Shown: positions 63,348 through 64,000 of the stretch, one piece after another
How positions within the stretch are numbered: the first letter of the stretch is position 1
Layout of the letters: each line of letters starts with the position of its first letter
Assembly (NCBI GenBank): GCA_007258455.2
Contig: VDFB02193867.1
Location: 529,948,863-530,012,862 of the forward strand
Length of the DNA stretch: 64,000 bases
Reading direction: 5' to 3'
Origin: Sequoia sempervirens
Lineage: Eukaryota; Streptophyta; Pinopsida; Cupressales; Cupressaceae
The notes under the pieces: generated by a model
Database searches by the model: none
What the model was told of the DNA's origin: nothing
The model's input: only the letters and a program-made list of their open reading frames with translations
Program-made: the position numbers and the translations under genes

Positions 63348-64000
63348 TGTAGTACCCCTCCATTCTCACCTGGGATGTGCAGGTAGTCTGGCTAAGGAAT
63401 CGGAAGAGGAAGATGGGACAAAAGTTTCTAATGGTATTTTATATGTTGTGAATGAATTCATTAAATAAGGGTAATATTTTTTATTAAAATGTTAGATTAA
63501 ATTGTATTTAAATTTTAAATGTTTTATTTATGTTTTGAAAAAAAAAAAAAAAGGTCATGAGTTTATTAAATGATAATTAAAATATTAAATAGTGTTTATT
63601 ATTTTAATTAATTATTTTGTTGAGGATAATTGTTAGAATAAATTATTTAAATTAATTAGATAATGTGCCTTGCAAGTAAAGCTTGCAAAAGCTAATTAAA
63701 ACAAAAAGTATTGAAGAATAGAAAAATAAATAAATAAAAATATGAAAAAGATGTGAGAACAAATGAAAACTCGGATCTAAATGAAAAGCTTGCTTTCAAA
63801 TATATAATTTCTTTTATTGATGATTTTTAGAGCTTTTGTAATGGAATGGGATTATCTTTTATTTTAATTGAAAATTTTGGGAGTTTTCACACACAGAGGT
63901 TTTATGGAGACAGAGTTTTCACAAGTAGAAGGGTTCTAGAGTTTTTTTTAGGGGAAAAATAGTTCATTCATTCTCTTGCATTAAATTGGGAAGGGTTTCA
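63348..64000 (+). mobile_element. Diverged LTR related to array C, runs off the window
   Basis: Starts TGTAGTACCCCTCC, identical to the start of C's LTRs over 14 bases. From about 63480 it follows C's LTR in order (attaaatgttaga, ttaaatatt, gaggataattgt, aattagataatgtg..tgcaag), at clearly lower identity, with a different segment at 63362-63470. It interrupts element D; the left 5-base duplication would be atcaa (63343-63347). Confidence 0.7.

Overview
This window looks like repeat-rich nuclear DNA of a seed plant, most likely a conifer or other gymnosperm (inference). It is AT-rich, gene-poor and packed with nested, decayed LTR retrotransposons. It holds one intact spliced host gene, a secreted multicopper oxidase (laccase), on the minus strand at 51183-54576.

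Left part (1-5995): mixed retroelement debris. It includes a 3' LTR (1364-1810), a Copia-type gag remnant with a zinc knuckle (minus), a probable solo LTR (minus) and a tRNA-iMet-type primer binding site.

Centre (6001-43919): a nested structure that can be solved from its target-site duplications (TSDs). Element A (plus, TSD catat) has LTRs at 6001-7780 and 23229-43919 and a short internal region with a gag-position ORF, a protease remnant and a G-patch, but no reverse transcriptase or integrase. Element B (minus, 8219-19283, direct repeat catcta) lies in A's leader. It is a Tat-like Ty3/gypsy element with protease, G-patch, RT, RNase H, a second RNase H and integrase, and it has an antisense plant-mobile-domain reading frame between integrase and 3' LTR. 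Element C (plus, 23655-42594, TSD aatca) lies in A's 3' LTR. C is an array of four near-identical 4.3-kb LTRs separated by three 559-bp non-coding internal segments, each with a tRNA-iMet primer binding site and a polypurine tract: giant LTRs around almost no interior. By eye, LTR divergence falls in the order A, B, C, which agrees with the nesting order.

Right part (43925-64000): the laccase gene (six exons, 566 codons, all copper ligands, Phe at the axial position). It is accompanied by a truncated, disabled copy of its 3' end (49391-49832) and bracketed by three copies of an unidentified decayed coding sequence (two direct, one inverted). A 784-bp element with terminal inverted repeats follows, then element D (59158 onward, a relative of A), which is interrupted at 63348 by a diverged relative of C's LTR that runs off the window.

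The least explained signals are the C array, a recurrent hairpin in LTRs and leaders whose arms change together between families, and a 21-codon hydrophobic tandem repeat in A and D that stays in frame with the downstream ORF.
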